From positions 540,602-604,601 of the forward strand of contig CAJNDS010000780.1 of the NCBI GenBank assembly GCA_905221605.1: 64,000 nt of DNA, in the 5' to 3' direction. Under the pieces are notes generated by a model. The model had not been told where the DNA came from. It saw only the letters and a list, made by a program, of their open reading frames with translations, and did not search any database. This stretch comes from Symbiodinium natans. Its lineage: Eukaryota; Sar; Dinophyceae; Suessiales; Symbiodiniaceae. Made by a program: the position numbers and the translations under genes. Shown one piece after another: positions 12,301 through 22,217 of this stretch (positions are counted from its first letter, which is position 1; each line of letters opens with the position of its first letter).

Positions 12301-12597
12301 TCAGTTCGATACCCGCTTTCTTCTGGAATGACTAGCAGCCATACTGCAGAGCTAGACACTCTTCGGCCAAAAACAACCCTCAAAACGTCTGAGATCCAAA
12401 AGGTTTTGCAAGACTAGAAACAGAACGACTAAGCATGAATGACACGGAAAAAGGCAACCCCAATAAGAACCTGTTCAGCCGCACAGAGGCGGAAGGACCC
12501 TCAAACAGCTTTCGCACCCCGAGGCTTCTATTTGGTGCACGAGTCCATGCTAGAGTCGGTCCTGTTCGCGCGCGACCGCTGGCTGAAACCCAAGGAC
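9400..12597 (+). CDS. Protein arginine N-methyltransferase (PRMT), nine exons
   Basis: PRMTs transfer methyl groups from S-adenosylmethionine to arginine side chains. Exons: 9400-9447, 9614-9664, 9822-9857, 10137-10201, 10503-10548, 10883-10973, 11463-11533, 12153-12177, 12524-12597. Spliced, they stay in one frame for 169 codons; each exon begins with G after AG, and each is followed by GC. Seen in order: DDAYFEAYDQLDVHALML (the N-terminal helix region, YF..Y....H..ML), motif I VLDVGAGSGVLS, YAVEA (ribose-binding Glu), NGLEERVTILEGRVEDV (post-I), SEWMG and HESML (both Glu of the double-E loop), then LFARDRWLKP. So the cofactor site and active-site loop are intact. Exon 6 adds about 20 residues after YAVEA. 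The start codon, any earlier exon and the C-terminal beta-barrel with its THW loop were not found. A possible last exon is 12928-13032. The subtype cannot be set. Confidence 0.85.
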
Positions 12598-12927
12598 GCT
12601 CGACGGCTCGGCCGTTGAAGCAGATGACTTTAGATGGTTTCAGCGTTCTCCACGTGCTTACTTACTTCTTCTCTTTTTCCCCACCCTTGGCGTGAGGCTG
12701 TTAGCTCTTAGACTAAACTCTTCTCCTCGCTCATGACTCGTATCCAACCCCCGGGTATCCCCAGAGTATCCCCGGGTCGGATTGTCCCTGCAGTACCCCA
12801 GAGTGTCCCTGAATCTGCACACAAGACACCATCCCCTTCTTTCCCCGCCCGCAGAGCCTTGTATCCCAAAGCTCCGCAGTCAACAAGGAATCGCTCACTA
12901 GCTTGGAATTCGACGCATGAAGTCCAG

Positions 12928-13032
12928 GGACGGTACGTCCGGCGGGCAGCATTCGGGCTTCAAATTTCAGACTGGCCCACAAGAGTGGGGCCTCATGCCT
13001 CGACCTCGCAGCATGCCTCGGACCAAGCATAA
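12928..13032 (+). CDS. Possible last exon of the PRMT gene
   Basis: AG|G at 12926-12928 in the same phase as the end of PRMT exon 9, open for 34 codons to TAA at 13030-13032. It begins GRYVRRAAFGLQISDW, where PRMTs usually have a stretch leading into the beta-barrel, but the match is weak. If real, the enzyme ends soon after its Rossmann domain. Confidence 0.3.
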   Translation, partial: GRYVRRAAFGLQISDWPTRVGPHASTSQHASDQA

Positions 13033-13098
13033 AGTTTGCAGTCCTCGTAAGGTTAAAGAAGTTAAAGCCAAATTCTTATATGTAGCTTAGTCTTCTAG

Positions 13099-13924
13099 GC
13101 TCCTGAGCCGTTTCATTCCCATGGCATGCTGGTCGTTGCCAATCTTCTGGCAGCCCAGAGACCACGAGTTAAGATGCCCGAGCAGCGAGCAGGCCCTAGC
13201 CGATCTCTTAGAAGGCTTCGGTGTTGATACGGCGTCATGGGGTACGAATAGCACCAAGCCGCTCATCTCCCTGTTGCGGGAGCTGAAAGAAGGGTCCTGT
13301 ACACTTCGCGAAGACAACAGAGAGCACAAGAAGCGCATTTACCGGCTCGTAGCTCCTGTCTTCGTCCAGATCATCTACTGTGGCAAGCTCTTAGTCGAGC
13401 GTGGCAAGATCTTCCCCAACCAAACGAGACGAGAACACTCTTCCGTTTTGGCAGAGAAGGCTCTAAGAGGCGAAATTGCCTTCCACTCGGCACTCCGTGG
13501 GATCCGAGAGGAACTTCAGGTGGATGTTACCGAGGCCACCGAAGGACTGGTCCACACCACCTCCGAGGACCTCAGCTATGTTGAAGAGCTCGACTCTGCA
13601 TCCTACCCTGGACTCCCGACCGTTTATGAGACTTCCCACGTTTCTCTGCATGTGCAGCGCGGAAGCCTCGCAGAACGTGCCTTCACCCACTGCGGCCTCC
13701 CTGCTTGCAGGCCCTTTACTACGGTAGAGATGAAGAAGGAAGGGGAGCTGCAGCTAGAATGGGAGTGGATTGATTACCATCAAGCGCTGGCAAGTGGCAT
13801 CAAAGGCATGCGGCCACCGGCACAGGCCTCCAGGAAGAAGCCCACCGACCAGAACTCGCCACGCCATGAAGGACAGGGCCCAGTAAGGTCGAAACCCGCC
13901 TGCAGAGGATCTGCATATATATAG
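13099..13924 (+). CDS. Nudix-like protein with degenerate Nudix box
   Basis: Open from an AG|G acceptor after TTAGTCTTCTAG (13098) through the first ATG at 13121 to TAG at 13922; from the ATG it is 267 residues. The region from about LLEGFGVDTASWG to RELKEG matches the N-terminal part of a Nudix-like family common in dinoflagellates, and the block EKALRGEIAFHSAL plus RGIREELQV lies where a Nudix box (Gx5Ex7REUxEExGU) should be. Its first Gly is Glu, the Glu of RE is Gly and the late Gly is Gln, but the EE pair that binds metal is kept. It may bind a nucleotide without cleaving it. The last ~35 residues are basic and low in complexity and may be intron read-through after a GC at 13808. It starts 67 bp after the possible PRMT end, same strand. 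Confidence 0.6.
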
Positions 13925-14053
13925 GCTTGAGGAAATGAAATTTGCGCGCGCTTGCCGTTCGACCGGGGTTCTTCGCGTCGTGGATGAATGTCCTGATGGA
14001 TCTCGTGTATTTGTAGATAGCACCAGCGAATGCTGCAAGCCCTCCTGGATATG

Positions 14054-14133
14054 AAAAAAATACATAAATATAAATATAAGTATATTTATTTATATGTAGA
14101 TGTATGTATGTATGTATGCATGTATGTATATAC
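14054..14133. repeat. AT-rich simple repeat (TAAATA, then GTAT units)
   Basis: Runs of AAATATA are followed by (GTAT)n around 14098-14130. Confidence 0.85.
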
Positions 14134-14995
14134 AGTTTTTTCATGATGTATGCTCATAGAGCCGTTGTCTTTACCACCTGCTAGAGGTGGTCAAGTTGCT
14201 GTGCTTCGGCCAGGAAGGGATTCCTTGTGCAGGTAGCACGTGCAGTGCGCTGCCGATGATTTCGCTGACTCAACGACGTGTCGGTTGATCCCTGTGACCG
14301 GGTCTCGAGCACCTGCTCTACATGCGTAACGCATGTGCAATAATCTATAGCATCGCCACCCATGCTCCTTGGAGAGGCGTACTTAGGGAAAGACGTTAGA
14401 CATCGTTAGACCCCTGAAGACCCCTGCAGTTCGCTTCCAGACTGCTCTCAGAAGGTTCGTTGCTGGTGTACAAAAAAAATTCAGAATATGCCCAGGTTAA
14501 ATGGAAGCACTGGGCACAGGCAGGGTTCCCCTAAACACGCCTCCCATCCTAGAGGACTGCTTGAGGAGCACACAAGGGGCCATCGCAGCAGTCTTATAGG
14601 TCCTTAGGTGCAGAGCAGCAAATGGCCCTGCCCACGAAAAGGCTCCCACGTGTCATGTGGCTTTGTTCTGGCGGTGGCCTGGGTAGCGCCGCTGTCAGAC
14701 TGTCAGAGTCTTTGCGTTTCGCCAAGTTGAGGTGTGTATTGGTGATCAGGGAGGAATGGGTGTTGCGAATTGGGCCGATTGGGCCTTGGCCTTATATACT
14801 CAGTACGGAAGCCTATAGTTGATTGCAAGTCGATCTTGGGACATCGTCATGATCATAGTCAGGTCATATTTGGCCAGAGGTCTATGTCTACGTTCTAAGC
14901 GCGCAAGAACAGGGTATGCGGTCAAAACTGCTCCACAGTAATTTAAGTACAAAAGGCATCGACAGGCAACAGTTGCGAATGCTCAGAAGCTGCAG

Positions 14996-15153
14996 GGCTT
15001 ACTCCTGCCGGGCTCGGCGCGGATCTTCGCAGCGCCGGTGGAGGCGGAAGAGCTCCGGGAAGAGCTGGCGGGCGTCCCAGTGGGTTCACTGTGGGCTCAC
15101 GGTCGGAAATTTCAAGGCAAGCACTTTCGCCCGAAAGGGCATCTTCAACGTCC
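14996..15153 (+). CDS. Candidate coding exon, unknown protein
   Basis: AG|G acceptor (GAAGCTGCAG) followed by 52 open codons to a GC donor at 15154. Composition is coding-like, with ARIFAAPVEAEELREELAG followed by VPVGSLWAHGRKFQGKHF, suggesting a helix and then a basic segment. The frame has no ATG near the start, as expected for an internal exon. No family recognised and no partner exon placed. Confidence 0.4.
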
Positions 15154-16312
15154 GCCTAGGAGGGCTACAGTGACCTACACGGCCTTGATCTGGGTATAGT
15201 GGGCGAAGAACGCCTCGCTTCCCAGGCAGCACCGGGGTTCGAGCGGCTTCACAAGATGCCTTGAGGATCTATACAGGGCTTGAGGGCTGGTGCTTCATGA
15301 AGTCCGCAATATTCTGTTAAAGAAGATGTCCATGACCGGTTCCTTGCTTTCTCCACTTTGACATGCAGAGCTCTTTGTTCAAACTGCGTCATCTTCCGGA
15401 GCAAGCGACGTCTTAAGTTGACTTGTTGAAGATTCACATTCGGTGAGTGGGGCTGGGGGACATGAGAACCTGATCAGATCAGTTCTTGTTGCTCTTCTAG
15501 CTAACTCTCCTAAGCAAGCCTCAGACAGTGAAGGTGTACAGTTTGTGTCAACGGCTCGAAGCCTACGCGCTGAACTCATGGATGTCTTGCGCTAATTACA
15601 TAGAGGGTCGTAATTACGTTGTAACCCAAATTTCAGTTCCACAGCCTCCAAGCTTTCTTTGAGCCCTGCAGATGGCGGAGCCCCAAGTGGAAACAGTGGA
15701 GCCGAGGCACAGATGGAACACAATGGAGCACTCATGCATGCGCATGCTTCAAGAGAAGTAGAGCAGAGACATAATCTTAAAAGTCTTAAAACGCTACTTA
15801 GGCCTAAGCCCGGAGCCCTTTGTCCTAGACCTTGCCTTGGGCTGTGGGTCAAGGGCAGTGCGAGCTTCGGGCTCCTGGACGTGGTTGTAATCCTTATAGG
15901 TTCTCCAACAAGCTAACCTCAGCTTACAACACGACTCGAAGGTTCAGGAGTTCAGAGTTTTCAGCCGGGTCGTCTAGCCCCTCAAGGCTCTACTGAATCC
16001 AGAAGGGTCTTGAAATCTCTCGGATGTTCAATGCAGGCCTGCAGCAGGTTCTTGCGATCCAACGAAGAAAGCCCTGTTGAGCAAATGGGCTTTTGAGCTT
16101 ACCAGGCTCCACCAGGGACAGGTTTCTTTTGGGCTTCTGGAAGGGTGAGAATCTTTAGTTGACTCTGAACGTGTCGAGGAGGCTTCTTGGTGAGCCGGTG
16201 CTGGCGTTCGACCTGGGCGACATTTGACTTAAGATTCTGCTCGTGCTTAGGTCTTGCTGCTGAAGTTCTAAAGGCGACACACGGTCTCAAGCTATCCAAC
16301 TGGCCGGTCTAG

Positions 16313-17010
16313 ATGCAAGAGCACCTGGAGCTCATGCAGCAGTGGGTTCCTGACTCCCCTGAACCACGTTCCACGACTTTTAGGATGAAACCTGACACCG
16401 AGAAGGCGACCACACCACGGCCACAAACCCCCCAGAGTTATCTTCGTCTCAATAGTGTGCCTAAGGCCCAGGGTACTGGTGAAGGCTTTTCAGCTCGTTC
16501 CATGAAGAAAGAAAGCAGTGACTCTGTTAACGACCTTTTCAATTTGAATGGGTAAGTTGGGTAGTTGATGTTATGCTTGTAGGAAACTGCAAGCGAATTC
16601 TATAATAGTGGTATAAGTGCTGCTCGCCGATGCTTCCTTATCAGGGGTGTTGACCAGCTATCTCCTCAGCTACGAAGATCGGCTCACTACATTCCGGGCC
16701 AGTCGTTCCTTTTCTTGTCCAGTTGGTCGATACTTGGCACTTTTGGGACCTTCTCGCAACAGGCAATGCCACGAGAGAAGCCTTGGCGGTTTTGGCCTCG
16801 CCGCAGATGCAACAAAGATCGGGGCTTCCGCCCAGATCCTGTACACTGTGCACCTTCCGTGCTCCAAATCGTGCTCTCCCGCCTCGGTGCCGTGCACTGC
16901 TTGAGTCCTTCCGTGGCGCGGACAGCGTGGCCGCGGCGTGGTTCGCGAATCTCTGCGGCTCTCGATTCGCGCGCGTCCTGCATTTGCCGGTGTTGAACCG
17001 GCCCCCTTGT
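16313..17010 (+). CDS. Three-exon predicted gene of unknown function, with a Cys-rich motif
   Basis: Exons 16313-16551, 16645-16697 and 16763-17010 join in one frame of 180 codons. The first intron has a full GTAAGT donor, the second a GC donor; both acceptors are AG|G. Exon 1 begins with ATG directly after an AG that is part of an in-frame TAG, so it either starts translation or is internal. Exon 1 is polar and proline-rich and ends VNDLFNLN; exon 2 gives GVDQLSPQLRRSAHYIPG; exon 3 has REALAVLASPQMQQ and then CTLCTF with another Cys 13 residues later, a possible zinc-binding C-x2-C site. The phase match at both joins is the main support. A long minus-strand frame (16687-17688) overlaps but shows no splice logic. 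A further exon may start at 17088 (AG|G). Function unknown. Confidence 0.5.
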
Positions 17011-17879
17011 GCAACCAAAGTGCATAGTGTTCAGTGCCCCTTTGATTTGAGAGTTCTCATGGAGTGGTTTTGGACTTTTGAGGTATCTTGGGGTGATCTC
17101 GAAGATAGACCTGCCACAATTTCCAGAGCCCACCTGTCCATTCAGTTGGAAAAGGGGAACTCGAGTGCTTGCCAAGGATCTGCACAAGCTCCCCGCTGGA
17201 TCCACCAGGGTGCTCAAGGTGACACCATGCTTGAAGGAAGGTGGTGGTTTTTGGTTTTGGAGGTAGGTACTGCAGGTGGAAAGCTTTTGCGCCTTCTCCC
17301 GTGACACGTTCTCACAGAGCAAAAAGCACAGGCGGATCTGGCCTTCACCACTTGGAGACCCGGCCGCGCAGCTGGCATCGCGTTTTGGCTTCTTGGATTT
17401 ATGCATGGCAACGATGTGTGTCCGAAGGCTTCGATGGAGACCAGCCCAGGAGGCTGTTGTTTTCTTCCTATAAGTATCCTGTAGTACTATAAGCTTCGAA
17501 GAGGGCCTCGGCACCCCATGCGCGCGGCGGACTGGAGTTCGGGGAGATTTTGGGGAGCCCCCGAACCTCCCCCACCCTCTTGGCTGTAAGGTTTGACGTG
17601 GGCTTTGGCAGTGGAGGCCGGGTACTGGTGACGGCTCGAGGGTCCGACAGGGAGCTGTCGGGGGTGTAATTTGTTGCTGTCGTGTCATCCAAGGCCCTGC
17701 TTTATCATGAAACAGGAACTTGATGTCGGGTTACTCTATTTCCGGTTATCGTAGGAAAACTAGCCGAGTGATACCAGTGGTTTTCTTGTAGGCTGAAGAC
17801 CTTGGGAACGCAGACGCTGATGACAGAGGCAACGTCCACTATCTGGTTCTCGTTTTGTGGAGCTCCGAGAGAGGCATAT

Positions 17880-17930
17880 CGAGAGAAAGAGGGAGAGAGA
17901 GGGGGTGAGAGGGAGTGAGAGAGTGAAGGA
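17880..17930. repeat. GA-rich simple repeat
   Basis: GAGAGA and GGGAGTGAGAG units in about 50 bp of nearly pure purine. Confidence 0.8.
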
Positions 17931-18404
17931 ACAAAAAACTCATGTTCCAGCCCTCAAGAAATGTGGTGCTGAACCTCCAGAAGAGTACCCTACAAGCACC
18001 TTAGACCCCAAACGAAATCTTCAAGAGAAGCCAAACGCAAACCAATCGCAAGACACCTTGCAGGGAAGTCGGTGATGTTGAAGACTGATCCTGGATCACC
18101 TGCCACGCATTGGCAGCAGACGGCCTCCTGGCTTTCGCAGGAAGCGGCTGGGTTGGGTGTTGTTTTGAAGGGCATTCTGCGGAAGGCGCTATCAATTCGG
18201 GAGCCGAAGGTTTGTGATTAGATTACGCTTCTCAGCAGATGTATGCTCTTGGCTCCTCTCTTCTTGGCTCGTTCATCTACCTGCAATCAAGCCGCGCATG
18301 CATCCTTCGAGAAACATAATCCTATCCCAAAGCTTGCGACGGAACGAAGGCAGCCCCGACTTATGTTCATGTTGCGCATGCTTCTTACATTCATTGAAGC
18401 TGGA

Positions 18405-18545
18405 AATGCTGCAACATGCAGCATCAGCACCCAACGCCCGATGACCCGAAGCACCTGACCATGCAAATGCTGAAGCTCCCAGAAACGCTGCAATTTGCAG
18501 CATCTGAAGCCAAATGCTGCACAGCAGATGCAACTTGCAGCCAGG
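18405..18545. repeat. Cluster of short GCTGCA palindromes
   Basis: At least two close copies of GCTGCAANNTGCAGC (near 18411 and 18488), with further ATGCTGCA and GCAACTTGCAG halves between and after them. Each can fold on itself. The minus-strand frame over it is Cys/Ala-rich because of the repeat. Confidence 0.6.
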
Positions 18546-18930
18546 TGGTGAATGCGGTTAGCTGCTGATGCTTGCTGTGTTCGGGGCACGCCCCCTTCAA
18601 ACAACAGAAACTGACACTCCCCAAAACAAGGGGACACCTTTCAAGCCGTCACTGTCTTGCCAGAATCTTCAGAGTCTCTGGTCCTGACTCACCAAAACCT
18701 GCAGAACGCTAGACAACCTGAAAGCTGCCTGTGCAGGAACACCTTCTTTCTGAAGACCTATCTTCTTTCTTAAGCCCTGTCATGCCCAGGTTGTCTACTT
18801 GGGCGTCTTTGCCTCCGTGGAGGCCGGAGACGTTCTGGAGGCCCAGGCCAGGTCCGAAAAGGAGTGCGGATAGCCTCGAGAGCTCTGATGCTAGATGATC
18901 CATATCAGTTTGGGGGGAGAGTGTGCGGGA

Positions 18931-19026
18931 TGCGTTGAAGCTTCCTTCGATCATTTCGAAGAAGAGGTCACCATGAAGCAGAGCGAGTCCAACCCGCGGC
19001 AGTACGACATCTCCATCGAGACTTAG
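18931..19026 (+). CDS. Weak candidate terminal exon
   Basis: In-frame codons read FDHFEEEVTMKQ and NPRQYDISIET before TAG at 19024. The composition is coding-like, but no clear acceptor precedes it and no family was recognised. Confidence 0.3.
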   Translation, partial: CVEASFDHFEEEVTMKQSESNPRQYDISIET

Positions 19027-19154
19027 TGAGGGGCGGCTGCCGGAAGTGATGTGACGTTGGGCGCTTCATTGTTTCGTGCATTGCCTTCAGTCCTTCCAAA
19101 TCCTGTATCGATAGGCCCCATCTAGTAAGCCCAGACTCTATCCAGCCACGGGTT

Positions 19155-19346
19155 TTGTTTGTTTTGTTGTTTTCTTTTCTCGCGGCGTGCGATACAAAAT
19201 CGGTCGAGGTGCTTGCTGATGGTCTTGAACTCATGAACTCAATTATTGACTTGCCTTTAGAGCCCGACAAGGCTCAGCACCTTACATTCCGAGAATACTA
19301 CAAACTTTGCCACGCGACTATCTCTAGGATCGGCTTGGGTTCTTGA
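19155..19346 (+). CDS. Weak candidate exon or small ORF
   Basis: 63 codons beginning in a T-rich tract. From about 19190 the translation reads like a folded helical protein (KSVEVLADGLELMNSIID, then LTFREYYKLCHATISR). The stop TGA at 19344 may lie in an intron, since GA follows a likely exon end at 19327. The T-rich start is probably an intron tail. Confidence 0.35.
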   Translation: MFVLLFSFLAACDTKSVEVLADGLELMNSIIDLPLEPDKAQHLTFREYYKLCHATISRIGLGS

Positions 19347-19349
19347 TTG

Positions 19350-21440
19350 AATACCATTGGCCTTCCAAACCCGAACTCCACGGAACGCCCCTGCCAGAAT
19401 CACCCCTGGAGAAAATCATGGTGTTCTTTGGTTTCTGTGGCTCGCCTGCTTAAGAAGCTGCTCCTATTCGTCCATTTCCTAAGGAGAGTCCCTAAGCTGT
19501 TTGTCTCGTCCGTGCCCAGTTCTGGCCTCCACTCGGAGCACACGACCTTTGGCGTCGGGACACGCTGCACGGCCGGAAATTCAGGCATAGCAGGACGATT
19601 AGTGATACTTCCAGGCCTGAACGTGATGAGTCGAGGCCTGTTTTTGACCAGCTAAGACATTGCATTTCTTGCAGGCCCAACCCCCTTCTTCATCTCTCAA
19701 CTTTGAGCAACTTTCCATCGAGCTTTCACTTGTAGATTTGAATCTCTTCGCCGTGCGCAGAACATGCTATCCTAAACGTTGCACCAAGTTCGCACTTTAT
19801 CAGAAGTCTCATTCCATGGCCTTCGCCTCTCGAACCAGAACGCTAAGGTTCGCAAGCCCTGAATCCCCAAAGAAATGGCAAGTGTGGCGGCGGTGTGTTT
19901 CGGCTCGGTTCCAGGTGTGAGCTCCTGAGGAAAAGCCTCAAACACGGAGTGCTGCCGCACCGTCCAGGGATTAGGCACCAAGCTGCGCGGAGCCTCCGAG
20001 CCTAGCAGAACCTTGGCTGCTGTTAGAGAGCTTGTTGTCTTTACGGATTTGTGCAGATGTTTGGAGTTTACGGAGCGAATAAATTTACTTGACTATATTA
20101 TAGAACTTTGGAAGGCCAACAAATAGAGTCTATAGTCTTGAAAGCCCAGTATCAAAAGGTAAATCTGAGTGCCCCCACCCTATGAGATAGGCATGGCCCT
20201 CAACACGGCTCTGACTGATCCTCGTCTGCTGAGGAACGCCTAGAGCCATGGCTTCCAATGCGCTCGCACCCATCTCAAGGCTGTGGAATCCCTAAGCTAG
20301 ACCCGGGAACAAGCAAAAGCAAAGAACCGTAAGCCCTTCAAGCCCGAAGCACTGTAGGCTTTGCGCGGCAGTTTGGCATGAATCCTGGAAGGCTTTAAGG
20401 GTTATAGAAGCAGGAAGGCCTTGCCAGCACTTGGCGTGCATAGTTTGCGAACGGTTTAGGAGCCTTGGATTGGAGCCCTACAATCAAGAGAAGCTGAGGA
20501 ACGCTATGGCCTTGCAGCCCTGTGCCGTCCTTCTACCTGAACTCCAAAACGAACTATACCCCCCAACCCCCCCTGAGTCCCTCAAAACCCTGAGCCGCCT
20601 CAGCCAGGCTCATGGCCAGGGTATGGGGCAACACAGAGAATCATGCCATGAAAGACGCAAAGGCAGGACCTACGGGGGGCAGGGCCTTGCACGCCGTTCT
20701 TTATGGCTTCGGGAGTTGCGGGCCGGGACGCTTCGATGAAGTTTTTTTGTGAATAACGGGTTGAACGTGTGTGCGTGTGTGTGTATGTGTGTGTGGGCGG
20801 AATGAAACATCCGACAACCTTAACCCACCGTAAACCCCGAAGTCGTGTCAATCCACATTGTCTGCCACGAGGTCCCTGACAGGGCAAGGGTTTGAGAGTT
20901 CAGAGATTAAAAAAAATTGGGGTCTAAGCTTCCGATGGAAGCGTGCCCAATTTCCAGATGTCAGACGTCTTTGATGCCGACGAATCGTGGCTTTGGGGTT
21001 CAACACACATATTGGTTCGTAATGCCATCCTTTTCCCATTCATTGTTCTTGGTTTCTGTCTAGAGCATTGGGCATCTGGCAGTTTATGGACTTGACTTGA
21101 TTTCACATTCATCGCGGATTCAGGATATTCAGGGACGTTCTTATTCGCGAGTCCTCTGGAAGCGATGCCAGAAGTATGGGGGGGGGGGGGATGTCTTAGT
21201 TTCAGCATGTTGTGTTGTTTCGAGCCCTGTACAAGAAGCAGTTGGATTCAGGCTATGCCCCAGCCAGAGTCGACAGAAGCCGAAGCAGTAGCCTCCTTTG
21301 GAATCAGGTGGTCAAGTTTTGTTGGTAGTCAGAAACAAATCTCAAAAGAACATTCGTAACACACGATACTCTTGGTTTGTTTGTGTTTTATCATTTTTGT
21401 TCCTGGGGTTGTTAGATTTTAAACTCAACTCTGCTCCTGC
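19350..21440. other. No supportable gene
   Basis: Only short overlapping frames. It contains a GT-rich run (20765-20800) and a G13 tract (21178-21190). Confidence 0.4.
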
Positions 21441-21445
21441 CCAAC

Positions 21446-21725
21446 TCTAGAGTGTCCCTGGAGTGCCCAACCCCAGAGTCTTGATGGAGTGCCCAACCCC
21501 AGAGTCTCCCTCGAGTGCCCAGCCCCAGAGTCTCAACCCCAGAGTCTTTTTGGAGTGCCCAACCCAGAGTCTCCCTGGAGTGCCCAACCCCAGAGTGTGT
21601 GCGGAGTGCCAGAGTCTGCCTGAAGTGCCCAACCCCAGATTCTCCCTGAAGAGCCCAACCCAGATTGTCCCCGGAGTGCCCAGCCACAGAGTCCCTGGAG
21701 TGGTTAACCGCAGAGTATCTCTACC
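21446..21725. repeat. Minisatellite, unit about 26 bp
   Basis: About ten diverged copies of GTGCCCAACCCCAGAGTCTC plus CCTGGA, with spacer changes and partial units. Frames on both strands across it are repeat artefacts. A similar CCCCAGAGTGTCCCTG core occurs at about 12770-12815. Confidence 0.85.
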
Positions 21726-22110
21726 AAGAGAGGGTGGGGATGTTCAATAATTTAGGGTTCTGGAAGGTGGTTTGAAGTCTAGTACCCACATGAAGCTGCA
21801 GGTGGCCTTTACCAAGCCCAAGGAGGCCAAGGACCCCAAGGAGACGGCTCTTTAGCCCCACTTTGCACGCCTCTCACTCACTCAGAGGGGTTAAAACAGG
21901 GCTGGGGGTTTTTCAAATGCAGAGTAATTGCTAAGGGTAACTAGAACCGATCCTCTGATATTGGCCCGGACATAGCGGCATCGAGATGAGTTCCCAGAGC
22001 TGAGGCAGTTGTTTTGCGGATCCAGTCCGCGTTCAATAGCTTCTGACTGAACGCGGTTAATTGATGAAGCGTGCAAGTGGCGGTTACATCGGTTACATGG
22101 TTACATGTCC

Positions 22111-22217
22111 ATGGAGGATCCTTATCTCAATGATCTCCCAGATAAAGCGACGGAAAAGACGGAGAGAGCTCCAGAGAAGGCCCCTGGCCGATGTTCGTGC
22201 AAACGATGTCAATTCTG
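22111..22217 (+). CDS. Probable first coding exon, unknown protein
   Basis: ATG in a good context (TCCATGG) opens 35 codons plus two bases and ends at a consensus GTAAG donor (22218). The peptide is hydrophilic (MEDPYLNDLPDKATEKTE) and ends in a Cys cluster, CSCKRCQF, that may bind metal. The next exon was not identified: the nearest AG|A at 22493 would create a stop in this phase, so it is not the partner. No family recognised. Confidence 0.5.

Noticed and set aside
16687-17688. 333-codon minus-strand frame
   Set aside because: It overlaps the + strand exon set, which has phase-matched splice sites. The minus frame has no motif and runs across likely + strand introns.
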